Part shown: positions 63,756-64,000 of the stretch, piece after piece
How the letters are laid out: every line of letters begins with the position of its first letter
Numbering within the stretch: the stretch's first letter is position 1
Source: Collinsella aerofaciens
Lineage (GTDB): Bacteria > Actinomycetota > Coriobacteriia > Coriobacteriales > Coriobacteriaceae
Length of the DNA stretch: 64,000 nt
Direction: 5' to 3'
NCBI RefSeq assembly: GCF_902364945.1
Contig: NZ_CABJFS010000007.1
Span: 32,029-96,028, forward strand
Notes under the pieces: model-generated
The model's input: the letters and a program-made list of their open reading frames with translations, nothing else
Database searches by the model: none
Told to the model about the DNA's origin: nothing
Translations under genes and position numbers: made by a program

Positions 63756-64000
63756 TTACGCGTTCGCGAGCGGGCGTACGCTGACCCTGTGCTTGATACC
63801 CTTGTGGAACTCAACGGTACCGTCGACCAGCGCGAACAGCGTGTCGTCCTTGCCACGGCCAACGTTCTCACCCGGGTGGATGTGCGTGCCGTGCTGACGG
63901 ACGAGAATCGTGCCCGTGGTTACCGTCTGGCCGGCATAGCGCTTCGTGCCAAGGCGCTGACCGCGGGAGTCACGGCCATTACGGGAGGAACCGAGTCCTT
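63756..64000 (-). CDS. rpmA: 50S ribosomal protein L27 (partial)
   Basis: The minus strand from the window end to the TAA at 63758-63756 reads [34 protein letters not shown] and [20 protein letters not shown], the L27 core that approaches the peptidyl transferase centre. The first few codons and the start lie beyond 64000, so the gene is cut by the window, not broken. Confidence 0.95.
   Translation of the reverse strand, partial: GLGSSRNGRDSRGQRLGTKRYAGQTVTTGTILVRQHGTHIHPGENVGRGKDDTLFALVDGTVEFHKGIKHRVSVRPLANA

Overview
This 64 kb window is a dense, high-GC piece of bacterial core chromosome. It looks like a Coriobacteriia genome, most probably Collinsella or a close relative. That is inferred from gene content: an actinobacterial-type integration host factor (mihF), a PyrR-controlled pyr operon with pyrK, a pyruvate phosphate dikinase with its PpsR regulator, a bifunctional AdhE and a zinc-type L28. 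No database search was possible. Nearly everything is on the minus strand. Only rpmB, adhE, an APH-like kinase gene and dinB are on the plus strand. I see no rRNA, tRNA, CRISPR array, prophage or intact insertion sequence.

Layout, left to right: a large perfect inverted repeat (83-227) beside the pnp terminator; pnp and rpsO; a long minus-strand cluster of translation and RNA-quality genes (lepA, dusB, hemW, an unusual membrane-type dnaJ, dnaJ, mtaB, phoH, ybeY, dgkA, era, recO); rpsT; comEA-comEC-holA; mihF-gmk-rpoZ-thiI; pyrR-pyrB-pyrC-pyrK-pyrD-pyrF with an attenuator leader; a divergent plus-strand island (rpmB, a decayed IS200-like transposase, adhE, an APH-like kinase); pyrH-frr-uppS-cdsA-dxr-rseP-ispG-proS; rpsB-tsf; yraN-comM-dprA-trmFO-xerC; rnhB; rplS; ppsR and ppdK; glyQ-glyS; rpsP-khpA-rimM-trmD-lepB; dinB (plus strand); and rpmA-obgE-nadD-yqeK-rsfS, with rpmA cut by the window edge.

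Functionally, the window covers ribosome building and tRNA modification, de novo pyrimidine synthesis (all but carAB and pyrE), isoprenoid and phospholipid precursors (dxr, ispG, uppS, cdsA), PEP/pyruvate interconversion, fermentation to ethanol, and a partial DNA-uptake set (comEA, comEC, dprA, comM). Many neighbours overlap by 1-20 bases, which suggests translational coupling. Several start codons were moved from the longest reading frame to positions with a good ribosome binding site, including GTG and TTG starts and an apparent ATA start for xerC.

No clearly new multigene system was found. The points most worth a second look are the 38-bp inverted repeat, the DnaJ whose C-terminal domain is replaced by membrane segments, the ~110-residue insertion in the site-2 protease, the ATA-start xerC, a MITE-like transposase relic, a small repeat family at gene 3' ends, helically phased GGTAAA repeats upstream of ppdK, and an unassigned structured RNA-like element at 21894-21951.
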